DNA of 64,000 nucleotides from the NCBI GenBank assembly GCA_021234155.1, contig JAJEKV010000250.1:434001-498000 (forward strand), written 5' to 3'. This stretch comes from Isoetes taiwanensis (lineage: Eukaryota; Streptophyta; Lycopodiopsida; Isoetales; Isoetaceae). Under the pieces are notes generated by a model. That model worked only from the letters and a program-made list of their open reading frames with translations. It made no database searches and was not told where the DNA came from. Shown one piece after another: positions 10,628 to 23,137 of the stretch. Position 1 is the first letter of the stretch, and every line of letters starts with the position of its first letter. Both the position numbers and the translations under genes were made by a program.

Positions 10628-11235
10628 ATGGAGGCCAAAACGTGGTCAGTTGCACTTGGGACCTGGTGTACCTTTTTCGAACATGCATGCGGAGCCATGG
10701 CAACTGAAATAACAGACTTTGGATCTATTGGCGATCCCGAATCATTTAAAAAAAATTTGCTACTACAAAATGTGTTCTTGACTTATAATTGCGACACTGG
10801 GAGGAGGATAAATCCAAACCCCATTTCGTCAGTTTCTATTGCTTTTTGTTTTCACCTGCAGCTTCTCAACCATGTCTCAAGTGCAACTGAATAAAACTCG
10901 ACCTCCATAACGTAAACCCTACAGTAACCTAGCAACGCATAGGGTTCACATTTTGGAGGCCAAAACGTGGTCGACTTTTTTGATAACGTGGTGGACCATT
11001 TCTAAACATGCATGGGGAGCCATGAGAACTGAAATAATAGAGTTTCGATCTATTGGCCAACCCGAGTGATCCCAAACAATTTTGCTACTGCATAAGGCGC
11101 TCTAGACTTTTAATTGCAAAACTAGGAGGAGATTGAATCCAAACCCCATTTTGTCAGTTTCTATTGCTTCTTGTTTTCAACTGCAGCTTCTCGACCATGT
11201 CTCAAGTGCAACTGAACAAAACTCGACCTCTATAA
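10628..11235 (+). repeat. ~320-bp tandem duplication at the palindrome centre
   Basis: 10,628-10,920 and ~10,955-11,235 share TTTTGGAGGCCAAAACGTGG, ACATGCATG(C/G)GGAGCCATG and AATCCAAACCCCATTT, followed by the same end block AACCATGTCTCAAGTGCAAC (or a close variant). They form the spacer between the palindrome arms. No coding content was recognised. Confidence 0.7.
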
Positions 11236-12790
11236 CGTAAACCCTACAATAACCTGGCAAGGCACAGGGTTTGCGTTTTGGAGGCCATACCCTAGCCAGA
11301 TTGGACCAGGATCTTGCACAATGTCATGAGATAGTGGGGGCGTTGGCCGCCCTTTAAGAGGCGAGCCCTAAAACCTTCGGAAGAAGTTTGTCCCAAAGGT
11401 CCTCTCTGGAGGGTCCTTGGCCCACGGGCGGGCAACTCTCCCACCCGGGGCGTGATCGACTACGCCAGCGGATTGAAACATCGACATTACCCTGGAGACC
11501 AAGTTTTGTGGGCAGAAGACCACCCTTGCTCCCGGAAGCGCCAAAATAGCTCATGTCCAACACGTTCGTAGTGAATTGGCCTTAACGGAGGGCGCAGAAT
11601 ACTGCTATGTAGAGGGTTCGTGTTTCTTTTGCTGCAAAAAATGACCGTGTAACTTGGTCTCTAAGGTAATTTCATTGTTTGGGATGACATGGCGAAGTCA
11701 AATCTCCATTCGAACCTTTGTCTTGCCCGACGACAAAACACTTGGGTTTCTACATTACGACCGTGCAGGACACTTTGCGGAGGGATATGTTCTCGGACAG
11801 ATCTTGAATTTTCTTGAGCCTGCTTTCGAAGCAAGTTACTTGAATGGAGAATTCAGCGTCCGGATAGGGAAACCGGGTTCGAAGAGAAGGGAGGCATTGG
11901 CATTTGCCCTCCCGGAAGAGCACCGGTAGGAAAGCCTGCCTCGGTAAATCCAAACCCCATTTCGGCCGGTTTCTATTGCTTCTTGTTTTCAACTGCAGCT
12001 TCGACCATGTCTCAAGTGCAACCTGAATAAAACTTCGACCTCCATAACGTAAACCCTACAATAACCTAGTAACATACGGGGTTTACGTTTTGGAGGCCAT
12101 ACCCAGCAGATTGGACCAGGATCTTGCACAATGTCATGAGGTAGTGGGAGGGCGTTGGCGCTTGAAGGCCGGAGCCCTAAAATCTTCGAAGAAGTTCGGT
12201 CCCAAAGGTCCTCTCTGGAGGGTCCTTGGCCCGCGGGCGGGCAACTCTCCCACCCCAGGCGTGATCGACTCGCCAAGCGGACTCGAAACATCGACATTAC
12301 CCGGAGACCAAGTTTAGGTGGGCGAAGACCACCCCTGCTCCCGGAAGCACCAAAGTAGCTCATGTCCAACACGTTCGTAGTGAATTGGCCTTAGTGGAGG
12401 GTGCAGAATACTGCCATGTAGAGGGTTCGTGTTTCTTTTGCTGCAAAAAATGACCATGTAACTTGGTCTCTAGGGTAATTTCGCTGTTTCGGACGATATG
12501 GCGAAGTCAAATCTCCATTCCGGAGCCTTTGTACTGCCCGAACGACAAAACACTTGGGTTTCTACACGGTCGACTGTAGGACACTTTGCGGTTTGATATG
12601 TTCTCCCGGACAGATCTTGAATTTTTTTGAGCTTGCTCGAAGCAAGTTACCTGAATGGAGAATTCAACGGTCAGATAGGGAAACCAGGTTCCGGGAAGGG
12701 AGGCATTGGCATTTGCCCTCCCGGATGAGCACTGGTAGGAAAGCCTGCCTCGGTAACCTTTGTGATGTCCGTCTCCTGGGGTCTGCCCAC
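11236..12790 (-). repeat. two inverted ~700-bp units, right arm of the palindrome
   Basis: 11,270-11,960 and 12,050-12,790 are reverse-complement copies of the 9,080-10,560 units, with the same order of blocks read on the minus strand. The boundary with the inverted minisatellite at 12,790 mirrors the boundary at 9,075. Confidence 0.8.
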
Positions 12791-13745
12791 CTAGGCTATA
12801 ACATGCCACCTGGGCTCCAACATGCCACGTGAGCTTTAACATGCCACCTGGGCTCACACATGCCACCTAGTCTCCAACATGCCACATAGTCTCCAATATG
12901 CCACCTAGCCTTAAACATTCCAAGGTGGCTCAAACATGCCACGTGGGCTCCAACATGCCACCTAGGCTCCAGCATGCCAAGGTGGCTCAAACATGCCAAG
13001 ATGGCTCCAATATGCCACCTGGGTTCCAACATGCCATCGAACATGCCAAGGTGGCTCAAACATGCCACGCGGGCCCCAACAATCCACCTAGGCTCAAACA
13101 TCCCAAGGCCACCTAGGCTCCAACATGCCACATAGTCTCCAACGTGCCACCTAGGCTCCAACATGCCACCTAGGCCCAAACATGCCAAGGTGGCTCAAAC
13201 ATGCCACGTGGGCTCCAACATGCCACCTAGGCTCCAACATGACAAGGTGGCTCAAACATCCCAAGATTGCTCAAACACGCCACCTAGGCTCCAACATGCC
13301 ACCTAGGCTCAGACATGCCAAGGTGGCTCAAACATGCCAACGTGGGCTCCAACATGCCACCTAGGCTAAAACATGACAAGGTGGCTCAAATATGCCACCT
13401 AGGTTCCAACATGCTCAAACATGCATGTGGGCTCCAACATGCCACCTAGGCTAAAACATGCCAAGGTGGCTGAAACATGCCACCTAGTCTCCAACATGCC
13501 ACATAGTCTCGAACATGCCACCTAGGCTCCAACATGCCACATAGTCTCCAACGTGCCACCTAGGCCCAAATATGCCAAGGTGTCTCAAACATGCCACGTT
13601 GGCTCCAACATGCCACCTAGGCTCCAACGTGCCAAGGTGGCCCAAACATGCCACATGGGTTCCAACATGCCAGCTAGTTGGCTCAAACATTCCAAGGTGG
13701 CATGTTGAAGGTCGATGTAGAGCCCACGTGGCATGTTGAAGGTCG
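12790..13745 (-). repeat. inverted 19-bp minisatellite array
   Basis: Reverse-complement copies of the unit at 8,036-9,075 (here AGGCTCCAACATGCCACCT), with the same AAGGTGGCTCAAACATGCC variants. It closes the palindrome. Confidence 0.88.
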
Positions 13746-15078
13746 ACGTGCATGCCAACGTGGAGACAAACGTGCCCGAGAGTGTGCATAGGGTCATCAT
13801 CATGTCCACATCACCCATATCTTGCCATGTCACCAGCCACATCAACCCATGGAAAACCAGAGTTGCACATTTTTATTTTATTTTTGGCCTAGTCAAAAGT
13901 TGGCATTGCTTACTTGGCATGACATGTCACCAATGGCATGCCACATCATCATGCGCATGTCAACAAAAGGTAACAAAAAATTGTTCTAAGTTCTTAAACT
14001 TTCCTTTGTTTTGTCCTTGCCAAATCCCTATACAAAAATCCTAAAAAGTTGTCCTATTTCTTATGTTGTCCATTTCTTGCAAAAATGCCTCATATCTTGA
14101 CATGTTGCCCAAACGTTGTCATATCACCCCATAAAAGTCATGACTATGCAAGCGAAAGGGGTGGACTTCAGCTTGGAAATTGATGGTTTCTAAGATTGCA
14201 ATATGAACATTAGATCCATAAGGGATTTTTGTGACCTTGGTACGATTTACATATGCCAAACTAGAGATGTCAAGCTATAAACCAGTGTAGTCATATGTAG
14301 TTAAAGGATTTCTAGGAAAATCACTTGTATAGACCCCAGAAACGTTGTAGAGTTATGGTGAAGAATGGTCAGTAGTGGTGACGAGGAAGGTTACATTATT
14401 AATGGAACTTGCAAATTTTGCTTTCTGCTTGGTCCTTGGCATGCGCTTTGTGTTACTTGCGGGTGCGGGGTTGGAGTCCGCGTGGCATTTCTGAGCCTAG
14501 TTGGTCTTGCTTACTCGACATGACATGTCAACGGTTGAAGTGCCACATCATCATATTCCATGCCAACATTTGCAGATTGTGGGATGCTTACTATCCGAGA
14601 TCCCAGATTTGACTATAAAATAGTGAACCCTTGTGGAGTGATGTATCCCAATAAAGTTTTCGGCATATCAAGTGCTAGAAATTTGGCGGGTTATATAGAT
14701 CATTATACCTATATTTACAAAATTTTGTGGAATATTAGTGAGCCAATGGGAGCAAGTGTTCCAGCGGAGGCGACTGCCACCAAAAACATAGTGGTCAACT
14801 GAAGTTACTTCACCTATCCCTTTTTATGTTTGTAAAAAAAAAAAAAAATCCATAATTTATATGCCTCAGGCCATTGCATGGCAAAATGCTCCGATGGTGC
14901 CACCACAAAGGGCTCACGGTCCTCTGCCTCAACTGGAAGCATCGCCTCACCATTATCCCCTGCAATGGCCCTCCTCAAAAAAATTATGTGTACATTTAGG
15001 ACCCATATAACAAATTAATAATTTGATAAATGTGAAAACCATTCAATGGCGAGATGGGCGAGATGAGCGGCACGGATT
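13746..15078. other. transposon interior without a recognisable gene
   Basis: Contains scattered (T/C)GACATGTCA motifs related to the minisatellite (for example around 13,920 and 14,520) and a poly(A) run at 14,834-14,848. An open frame at 14,560-14,802 (+) has no recognised domain. Confidence 0.35.
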
Positions 15079-15534
15079 TTGATCCAGTCGTATCATCCTA
15101 TTGGTTGGGGCCAGCTTGTGTTTCTTTCCCGCCTGGCCCCTTTCCTTGTGCTACGGCTATGGCGATCGGCAGCTATGCGTTTCCCATGTTATTCTTTCTT
15201 TGGCTATGGCGACAATGAAGCTCAGCGGCGAATCCGGCAGCATTCCTTGATTCCCCAAATCAAAGCTCCCTTGGTGTTTGTACTTTTCCTCATCTCCTCC
15301 TTTAGATCTGATCGATCGATTCCTTCCGACCACGCGGAAAAAACCTATCAATTTGTCAAAAATGAAGAATTTCGGCCCGACCTTGCATCTATTTGCGGTT
15401 TGAAATGCCATCCTTTGAGAAGACGAAGCTTAAGCCAAAAGGCGAAATGGGTGGTCGGCAAAGCTTCTTTGGGAGCTTTATTGTCTCGAGCATGGCATCG
15501 AGGTAAATATAAGATTGCTTTATATTATTTTTGA
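15079..15534 (+). pseudogene. exon-like fragment with a splice-donor-like end
   Basis: A 151-codon frame starts at 15079. In another frame the segment 15,405-15,505 encodes MPSFEKTKLKPKGEMGGRQS and ends at a GTAAAT donor-like sequence near 15,503. Downstream pyrimidine-rich CAG sites occur near 16,167 and 16,270. The combination suggests a captured first-exon fragment, but I do not recognise a protein and cannot choose a frame. Confidence 0.3.
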
Positions 15535-15540
15535 GCTTTG

Positions 15541-17029
15541 TCGTAGTGCTTATCGGCTTTTTGATCGCAGCTCACTTCTTACTTCTTGCTTCTTGCTTTT
15601 TTTTTTTTTCATGCACTTTGGTTTTATATGGGCGTTATGGGACGATTCGATTCGATGGTCGCTTGGAAATCATAAAACGTTCGATTCGATGGGCGCTTGG
15701 AAATCATAGACAGACTCAAGTCACGTTTATATAGCCCGGTATCCGGCTCAAAATCACATTTGTTTGGCATCTCCGGATGCCGCTTCAAAATTTGTTATTT
15801 CATATCACTAACCATCACTACTCTAACCTCCTTACGTTTCGTCATTATCGAGGGTAAGCTTTTTTTTGATTTGTGATTCGCCTTTGCCTTTTGCATGTTG
15901 TGCCTTTCTCATCACTATCAATTTCAACCTGAGGAGCAGTAGGAGATGGCCATTGCCCCTCAGCTCCTGATAAATCCTTATCTATTTTATCTATGCATCC
16001 GCTATGCCAGATTCCTGAAACTCCTGTTCCTGGCCTCAATATTGACCTCATATTGATGTGATTCTTCCAGATATTTTTAAGCAAACACTGATGGATGAGG
16101 TAAAATACCCTCTCTAAATTTCGGATTATAGTTTTACTTCTCATTTTGTGTTTCAAATTATTTACAGGGACAATTGAAGCCGTGAAATTAAGTAAGCAAC
16201 GAAATCTATTTTTTTCCCTTTTCTTTATCACGTGCATTTCTCATTCTTCCTTTTTAAATTGGATTTTCAGGGCTCTTGGAACCCAAAAAACAAAGAAGCC
16301 GGTGGTTGCATTACCTAAGCCCATTACCACAATTGTGCTACAGTAACCTCACGAATACGGTGGCTACATTGTTTTCAACTTTAACCATTGAAATCACATT
16401 AATTTAATGTGTTGAACCTTAAACATTAAGTTTACTTGTTTTACTTCATGCTTTGAACCTTATACAAGAAATTTAATTGTTTGAGTCTTAACGATTACTT
16501 TAATGTTTTGAATGTAATCATTCAATATTAAATGTTTTAATCTAATGTTGGTATTTGGATTGCGTAAAAATTTGGAAGGCATGTTTTTTTTTGTTTAAAT
16601 GTATGCCACGTGTCAGTATATGATTGGTTAAAATAATAGTTTTTTTTATTTTAAAAATATGCCACGTGTCGATATTCGCATTAGAAACAACACTTACATT
16701 TTTCTATGTGTTATATGCTTTTCTATATGTCCTTACTTTAGAAAAACAATAGTTAGGAGCATTAAAAGCAATAGCTGGATTTAAGTAACACATGTGGTAT
16801 TTCGTTAAATAACATGTACATTCTTATAAAACCATCTTACTTTGATGTTGTAATTTTATTTTTCACATGTAGTAATCTCTAAACCTGAAGCAAAACAATT
16901 CGTGGTTTCGCTAAAAACTACAAGTAGATAAAAAAAAACACACACATAAAAAAGGGAAAAAGAACGGTCTTTTATCACTTTTCCACGAGTACTAATATTT
17001 AAACCTACACGTGTTATTTGGAAGACAAA
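15541..17029. other. AT-rich right interior of the CACTA-like element
   Basis: No gene is seen. Two GCCACGTGTC(A/G) motifs occur at ~16,605 and ~16,660, in AT-rich sequence leading into the subterminal region. Confidence 0.4.
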
Positions 17030-17282
17030 CAACACGTCACTCCTTAAAAAACAACAGTCAAAGAAAAAAACCACACGTTGAAAAAGTTCGGTAAAAACAA
17101 CACTGAAAAAAAGGACACGTTGACAAAAAAACAAAAAAGTGCCAGAAAAACCACAGTGGAATTTTTTGGCCAAAAAACCACTGTCTCTTTGTGCAAATCC
17201 GGATAAACGGGCCACGTGGACTTTTGGGGCCATTTTGGTGTTGTTTTTGGCATAAAACAACACTTCCGTACAAGAAAAAAAC
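17030..17282. repeat. right subterminal motif region
   Basis: About ten degenerate copies of AAAACMACWSTG or its complement occur here (for example AAACAACACTG, AAACCACAGTGG, AAACCACTGTC, AAACAACTGTGG). They are candidate transposase-binding repeats. A long minus-strand open frame across this AT-rich zone is not a gene. Confidence 0.6.
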
Positions 17283-17312
17283 AACTGTGGACCAAAATTC
17301 GGGGTCAGTGTG
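17283..17312 (-). repeat. right terminal inverted repeat of the CACTA-like element
   Basis: Reads outward as CACACTGACCCCGA followed by TTTTGGTCCAC. The ATA at 17313-17315 duplicates the ATA at 4393-4395. Confidence 0.8.
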
Positions 17313-18182
17313 ATAGATACTTTAGTTGCAGCCTTGTTGGAGGAAGAGCGAAAGTTAAAACTAGAGGGGAATGCAAAGAACTCAGCATTCATGATTAAAA
17401 ATAAAAAGAGATGGCTTGGAAGGAAACCCATGCAGACTAGAGACTCCTTTACCAATGCAAACAATGCAAACAAAAATCTAGGTGGATATGGCAGTATGAA
17501 CAGAAGCCCAGGAGCATATGGCAGTTTTCGAGGCGAAGCAAGCATGCAAAACAGGAATAGAACAACTTCATGCTTTCGATGTGGTAAACCTGGCCACATG
17601 GCTAAGGATTGCAGGACGAGAATGCTATCAACGGAGAGAGTCAGATTTCCACCAAGGAATTTCAGAAAGGATGATAACAAGAATGGCGAGAAATTATTTA
17701 TGGTCAGCTCATCACCAAGGATGGATCAGATCAGAGACATATGGTTGAATTCAGGAGCAACCATGCACATGACTCCAGTTAGAGATATTTTTGACACATT
17801 TAAAGTCTCTAAAACAAAACAGCAGGTCTATGTTGGAGACAATCGAGCATACAGGGTCAGTGGCCAAGGCAGTATTACAGTAATAATGGGGACAACAGCA
17901 AGACAAATCCATGATGTGAAATATGTGCCTGGATTGAGTCAGACTCTCCTTTCAATTTGGAAGATAACAGATGCAGGGATGACAGTGATATTTACGCAGA
18001 CAAGATGCACTATAATGAATGAAGACGGAGAGCCAGTAGCCAGTGGCAGCCGCAAAGATGGATTGTATAAATTAGATGTGCAGATTAGGATCCCAAATCA
18101 GGCCTTGCATGTACGACAAGGGATGAATGCCTTACAATTATGGCATAATCGATCGGGTCACATGAATATACAAGCCATTTAG
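17313..18182 (+). pseudogene. copia gag C-terminus, CCHC knuckle, protease and integrase N-terminus
   Basis: Continues the gag frame from 4395. The CCHC zinc knuckle CFRCGKPGHMAKDC lies at 17571-17612. The aspartic protease active site reads WLNSGAT near 17742-17760, where the family has D-S/T-G, so the catalytic Asp is replaced by Asn. The integrase HHCC domain begins with LWHNRSGHMN at about 18,140. An in-frame TAG at 18180-18182 ends the frame, and translation resumes in the same phase beyond it. Confidence 0.88.
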
Positions 18183-19185
18183 AAGTTACATAGGGATAAG
18201 CAAGCTGTGGACTTCACTATTGGTGATGATGACGAAATGGAGCAGTGTGAGGCTTGTATAATGGTTAAGCACAAAAGAGGCACATTTCCCGTTGGTGAGA
18301 GTGCGCGTGCAACAAACACCTTGGAGCTGATACATTCCGATGTTTGTGGCCCCATGCACAGTCTGTCCATAGGAAACAAAAGATATCTGCTAACTTTGCT
18401 AACTTTCATCGACGACTTCTCACGATTTGTCATTGTTTGGCTGCTAGCAAGAAAATCAGAAGTATTTGATATGTTCAGGGAATTTCAAGCGCAAGTAGAG
18501 ACCCAATCTGGCAAGAAGATCAAGATGCTACGTACATATAATGGGGGAGAGTTCTTCTCCAAACACTTTGACAAATACTTACAAGAACAGGGCATAATTC
18601 ACCAAGATACCACTCCATATACACTGCAGCAGAATGGAGTGGCGGACAGAATGAATCGCACGTTTATTGAAAGTGCTCGATCTATGTTACAATATGCAGG
18701 GATGCCAGTCAAGTTTTGGGGCGAGGCAGTGATGACAGCAGCATACCTTCGTAATAGGCTGCCCACTTCAGCTTTGCAAGGATCTACGCCTCATTTTTTA
18801 TGGCACAATCAGGTACCTTCAATTGGGCATTTGAGAATTTTTGGATATTTATCATATCCCCTTATCCCTGCTGAGAAGCGCCATAAGATGGAGAAAAAGC
18901 GCGTGCGATGTATCCATGTTGGATACTCTTTAACAACAAAAGCCTATAGATTGTATCATCTTGACACCAATAGATTGACCATTTGTCGCATTGGGAATGT
19001 CACTTTTAATGAAGACATTTGTTATGGGGGAGTCTACAATAGCGGATCACCATTTACAGATTTCGAGGTCAGCTTTGGAGAGATTGATGACTGGTGTGCA
19101 GGAGGAACCTCTAATTCAAGTTCAGCACAAGACGAACTTCAAGAACCAGACGAAGATCCTCTCCCTATTATATCCCTGATGAGCA
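18183..19185 (+). pseudogene. copia integrase core
   Basis: Same phase as the preceding segment. The second half of the HHCC finger is EQCEACIMVKHKRG near 18,240. The catalytic core has HSDVCGPM (first Asp at about 18,339), but the second position reads TYNGGEF (Tyr for Asp at 18537-18539). The third reads NGVADRMNRT (Asp for Glu at 18645-18647). Two of the three DDE residues are therefore lost or altered. The copia-specific region after the core (GYLSYPLIPAEKRHK...KRVRCIHVGYS) is present. The frame is lost near 19,180. Confidence 0.88.
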
Positions 19186-19225
19186 TGATCAGCCTCCAAC
19201 CGCTACAGCAGAAAAGCATGATTCT

Positions 19226-20973
19226 TTGATCTATAACAGTATCAACAGGGCAAGGTTTTCTCATGAGCAATTTCAGAAGCTAAATAGGAGCACAATCAGA
19301 TTTGGCAGGGTCAGCAATTTGAGTGTGAAGCCAATGGAAGCACTTGAATCAGCCAGTTCATCTAGTTGGAAATGTCATCATCAACTCAATTTGGTTATGA
19401 ATGATGAAAACATAGAAGAACCTGCCACCGTAGAAGACGCTCTAGGCAGCAAACACGCACATGAATGGCAGTACGAATCATTGTTACAGAATCATACTTG
19501 GGATCTAACCATCCTCCCACCTGGCCGTCAAGTAATTAATACCAAATGGTTATTCAAGTTGAAAAGGGAAGCGACAGGTCAGGTTGAACGCTTCAAAGCC
19601 AGATTTGTTGCCAGAGGGTTCTCACAGGTGGATTTTACGGATACATTCTCACCAGTAGTTAGGATGTCATCCATACGAACTCTCATGGCCATGGCAGTGC
19701 AGTTAGATCTCGAATTCCGTCAGATGGATGTGCAAACAGCTTTTCTTCATGGAGAACTTCAGGAAGAAGTCTGTGTCTCAGCCTCAAGGATATATGCGAG
19801 CAGGATCTGAGCAGCTTATGTGCAGGTTACGCAAAGCATTATATGGATTGCGACAATCTTCAAGAGCGTGATTTGATCGGATGAATGGATACTTGCTTCA
19901 GTTGGGGTTTGTTAGCACAACAACAGATGGCAATGTTTATGGGCAGCTTCTTTGTAATAGTGGCCTTATACGTCGATGACTATATCCTCTTGGCCAACTC
20001 AATTCCGTTTTTGAATCAAGTCAAGGAGCAGCTTAGGGCAGAGTTTCTCGTATGACCGACATGGGGGAGATTAACTACTGTTTGGGCATACAGATTATCC
20101 GAGATAGACATGATGGCTGGTTGAAAAATGTTCAACGAAGATACATTGAAGAAGTCTTGACCAGATTTGGCATGCAAGATTCAAACCCGGCGGCAACACC
20201 AATGGAAACTCATTTGCAGCTCACAAAAGACATGGCTCCATCAAATAAAGAGGAGGCAGAAGAAATGAAGAATGTCCCCTATAGGCATGCAGTCAGTAGC
20301 TTGACTTATCTTGCGGCATGTACTCGCCCTGATATTTTATTTTCTGTGGGAGTAATAAGTCAATTTATGGAGAAACCTGGACGCCAACATTGGTTTGCCA
20401 TCAAGAGGATCATGCGCTACTTGAAGAGTACAGCTAGACCTTGCATTAGTATATCAGAAGTAAGAGAAGCCAGAAATGTTTAGACTAGTGGGATATACTG
20501 ACGCAGACTGGGCTGGAGACCGTGACGTGACAGTAGAAGATTTACTTCAGCCTTTGTTTTTCAGTTTGGAACAAGTGTGATTTCATGGCAAAGCAAACGT
20601 CAGCCAATCATTGCGCTATCTAGTACAGAAGCAGAATACATTGCTGATACCACAGCAACTCAAGAAGCAGTTTGGCTGCGCACTTTACTGCAGGGAGTTT
20701 TGTTACAACAGAATTAGCCAACTTTACTTTACTGCGATAATAGCACTGGCTCAGTCTACAAAATCTCATGCAAGAACAAGACATATAGATACTCGTTATC
20801 ACTTTATAAGAGAACAGGTACAACAAGGAGTGATCAACTTACAGCATTATTCAACAAATGAGATGCGAGCAGATATATTGACAAAACCTCTACCCAGAGA
20901 CAAGTTACAGCAGATCAGAGATGAACTGAATATATTCTTCCATGACAAGAAATTTCAAGAAGATCCTGGCTGA
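19226..20973 (+). pseudogene. copia reverse transcriptase and RNase H
   Basis: The RT starts with EDALGSKHAHEWQ near 19,435 and continues through NTKWLFKLKRE and QMDVQTAFLHGEL. Frameshifts occur near 19,780, 19,950 and 20,050. The catalytic YVDD lies at 19969-19980 in a different frame. MTDMGEINYCLGIQI (from 20052) and RHAVSSLTYLAACTRPD follow. RNase H starts with YTDADWAG near 20,493 and includes SSTEAEY near 20,620. At least four frame disruptions make it non-functional. Domain order PR-INT-RT-RH defines Ty1/copia. Confidence 0.9.
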
Positions 20974-21200
20974 TGGGGGAGTGTTAGAAATAGTGAGTCA
21001 GCAGGATCCTATGTGTCAGTCCATGTCAATATTGAGTCGTAATTGTTTAGGGAAGAGTGGCATCTGTCCGATGCTTTTGTATATTTCTCTATTCTCAATA
21101 CAAAATCCAACTACCTATTCTCCACCATTTTTTCTGTTTCATCTATTCTTAAGAATAACCACAAAAGCACAAAAGCACTCCGAAAAGGCATCTGCTCAAA
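20971..21200 (+). mobile_element. copia polypurine tract and 3' LTR start
   Basis: The polypurine tract TGATGGGGGAG at 20971-20981 is followed by TGTTAGAAATAGTGAGTCAG from 20982, the expected TG start of the 3' LTR. Its end is not determinable because no 5' LTR was found to compare. The AATACAAAATCC region near 21,100 resembles an LTR 3' portion. Confidence 0.6.
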
Positions 21201-21486
21201 AACCTTTATATTGCAGCCAAGCCTCCCTGAACCAGAAATTAGCAATCGTAATGCGGATCTTTCGACTGCCAAATGCTCCTACAAATCCTCGGGATCCTTC
21301 TTGTGGAGCCTTTAATACTCCCGATCATGCCCCTACTTGCCTGCTCCAGCTGCACGTCCTACTCCAGCTGCCTCACCTGCATCCCATGAAATGCATGTTG
21401 CTTCCGCTTCTGCCCTCCCCTCTTGCTGCCACAACTGAATTTGCATATGCATTTGACACTAGCAAACAAGAGTTGAGCCTCTATAT

Positions 21487-23137
21487 GTTCCTCTAGAATT
21501 GTCGGGGTTTGGAAGGGAGATAGTCTCAACTCAGTTGCTGCAGATATGTATCTCATCTTCCTTGTGGAGACATGGGAGCACGCTGGGTACAGATTAAATC
21601 CGACCTGCCAGGCTACTACCATTACTCAATCTTCAATAAATGCACAAGAAAGCGGTGACATGGGGAGGTTGCTTGCGACTACCAGACAGCCTTGGCAAAC
21701 AGGCACAACCGGTACCCGTGGGTTTGACTGCAGAATTGCAGTGGGGACCTCCCTCTTCATGGTACGTGCTACTTCCAACATGCAGAAAGCAACTTCTATT
21801 ACATTCCACGCAAATGTAAATGGACTAAACTCCTTTATCGATCTATATGATGACATACAATAGGCCAATCAATGAGAAAGGTCATACTCCTTGGGGATTC
21901 AATGCATGCCTCGGCGCTAAACAACCCATGAAATTTGATCCCTTGGCTGATGATGTGTTGCAACTGCACCTTCAGGAGGAGCTTGGTCATGAGCATGAGA
22001 TGACAATCAGGTGAGGCACTATGGTGGGCAGCTGCTTTTGCTCTACGGTATATTTGACCTGGTAATTTGCAATAGACTGTCCTCCCGTGAGTATACTTAT
22101 AGATAAGAGAACCAGGGAGGCAGGCCTAGTATGGCAGAATATATGTTGATGGCTGAGTAGGATATGCTTATCGTCAATCACTTTCACATGGGCACAAACA
22201 GTAGAGATGAAGAGGTCGACTCAGACCACCTTACCACATTATCTACAGATGGCTTGACAGGATGTTCAAGCCCCCTGTGTTGTCATTCTTCGCATGCCTC
22301 AGCTGCACTTGGATGACCTAGTAGGAATTTTGCAATTTCCTATGCTACAGCAATAGACAAGCCAGTTGATTGACGTGCTTGGACTACTGTGGAAAGATGC
22401 TTTGGAAGACGTTGCCCGCGACAGATCTGAGAGACTACAACCTTTCCACATAGTGGTTTGATGTTGAGGCTAAGGAACTCAAATATTATCTCCTTCAGGT
22501 CATAGATCACGCTTTGTGCCCGCACGTGGGACATGAAGGCGAAATGTCCTATCTCCTGGACCTTTTGATGTATGGTACCTGAAGTCCAATACAGCCTATA
22601 ATCGCTTCCGAGCAAATATGGGTGTAGTACTTGCAGCAGCTCTATCCTCAGGGAGCTCGAGAAGCAACACCCATACAGGTAGGCCCTTTGCTGGAAATCA
22701 CAAAGGTAGTTGTCATCCAGGGCTTACGTCATCTTGCCAATGGAAAAGCGGCAGACTTGGACAGTATGGAGTTGCTCAAGTAGGCAAGGCCGCCCATAGT
22801 ACCGGTTCTAACTGCCTTGTTCAACATGGCTTTCGAGGAAGGCTTCTCTCTGCAGTGGATCACTAGCAGGGTCGATACCATTTTTAAAGCAAGTGACCCA
22901 AACTGCCTGGTTAATTAATGTCACGATCAGTTCATTGTTTGCAAAACTGTTGGCCAGCATTCTCGAGCAATAGTTGACAAGATGGGCAGAGGTAGCAAAG
23001 GTGCAAGCCCTTGCATACCTTCTTGATCAACAACGCACTACTTTCGTCAATCTAACAAATTATTTTTATGATGGCTTGAGCTATCCACTTAAATAGTTGT
23101 TCCTAGAACTCCATTACAGTCAAACTTTGTGCCTTAA

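Larger units (their letters stand above)
4396..17312. mobile_element. 12.9-kb CACTA-like non-autonomous DNA transposon nested in copia gag
   Basis: Boundaries are set by three observations. First, the copia gag frame stops at 4395 and continues without loss at 17313. Second, the ends form an imperfect 30-bp terminal inverted repeat, starting CACACTCACCCCGG on the left and CACACTGACCCCGA on the right (reverse complement). Third, a 3-bp ATA duplication flanks it (4393-4395 and 17313-17315). A CAC terminus, 3-bp duplication and motif-rich subterminal zones point to the CACTA (En/Spm) superfamily, although CACAC instead of CACTA is atypical. No transposase frame (DDE or TNP2-like) is recognisable, so it is probably mobilised in trans. 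Its cargo is foldback DNA, minisatellites, a giant palindrome and exon-like fragments. An unassigned superfamily with 3-bp duplications is the alternative. Confidence 0.78.

Noticed and set aside
16856-17680. 274-codon minus-strand open frame
   Set aside because: It spans the transposon right terminus and the start of copia gag on the opposite strand. It is rich in Phe and low-complexity residues from A-runs, with no domain.
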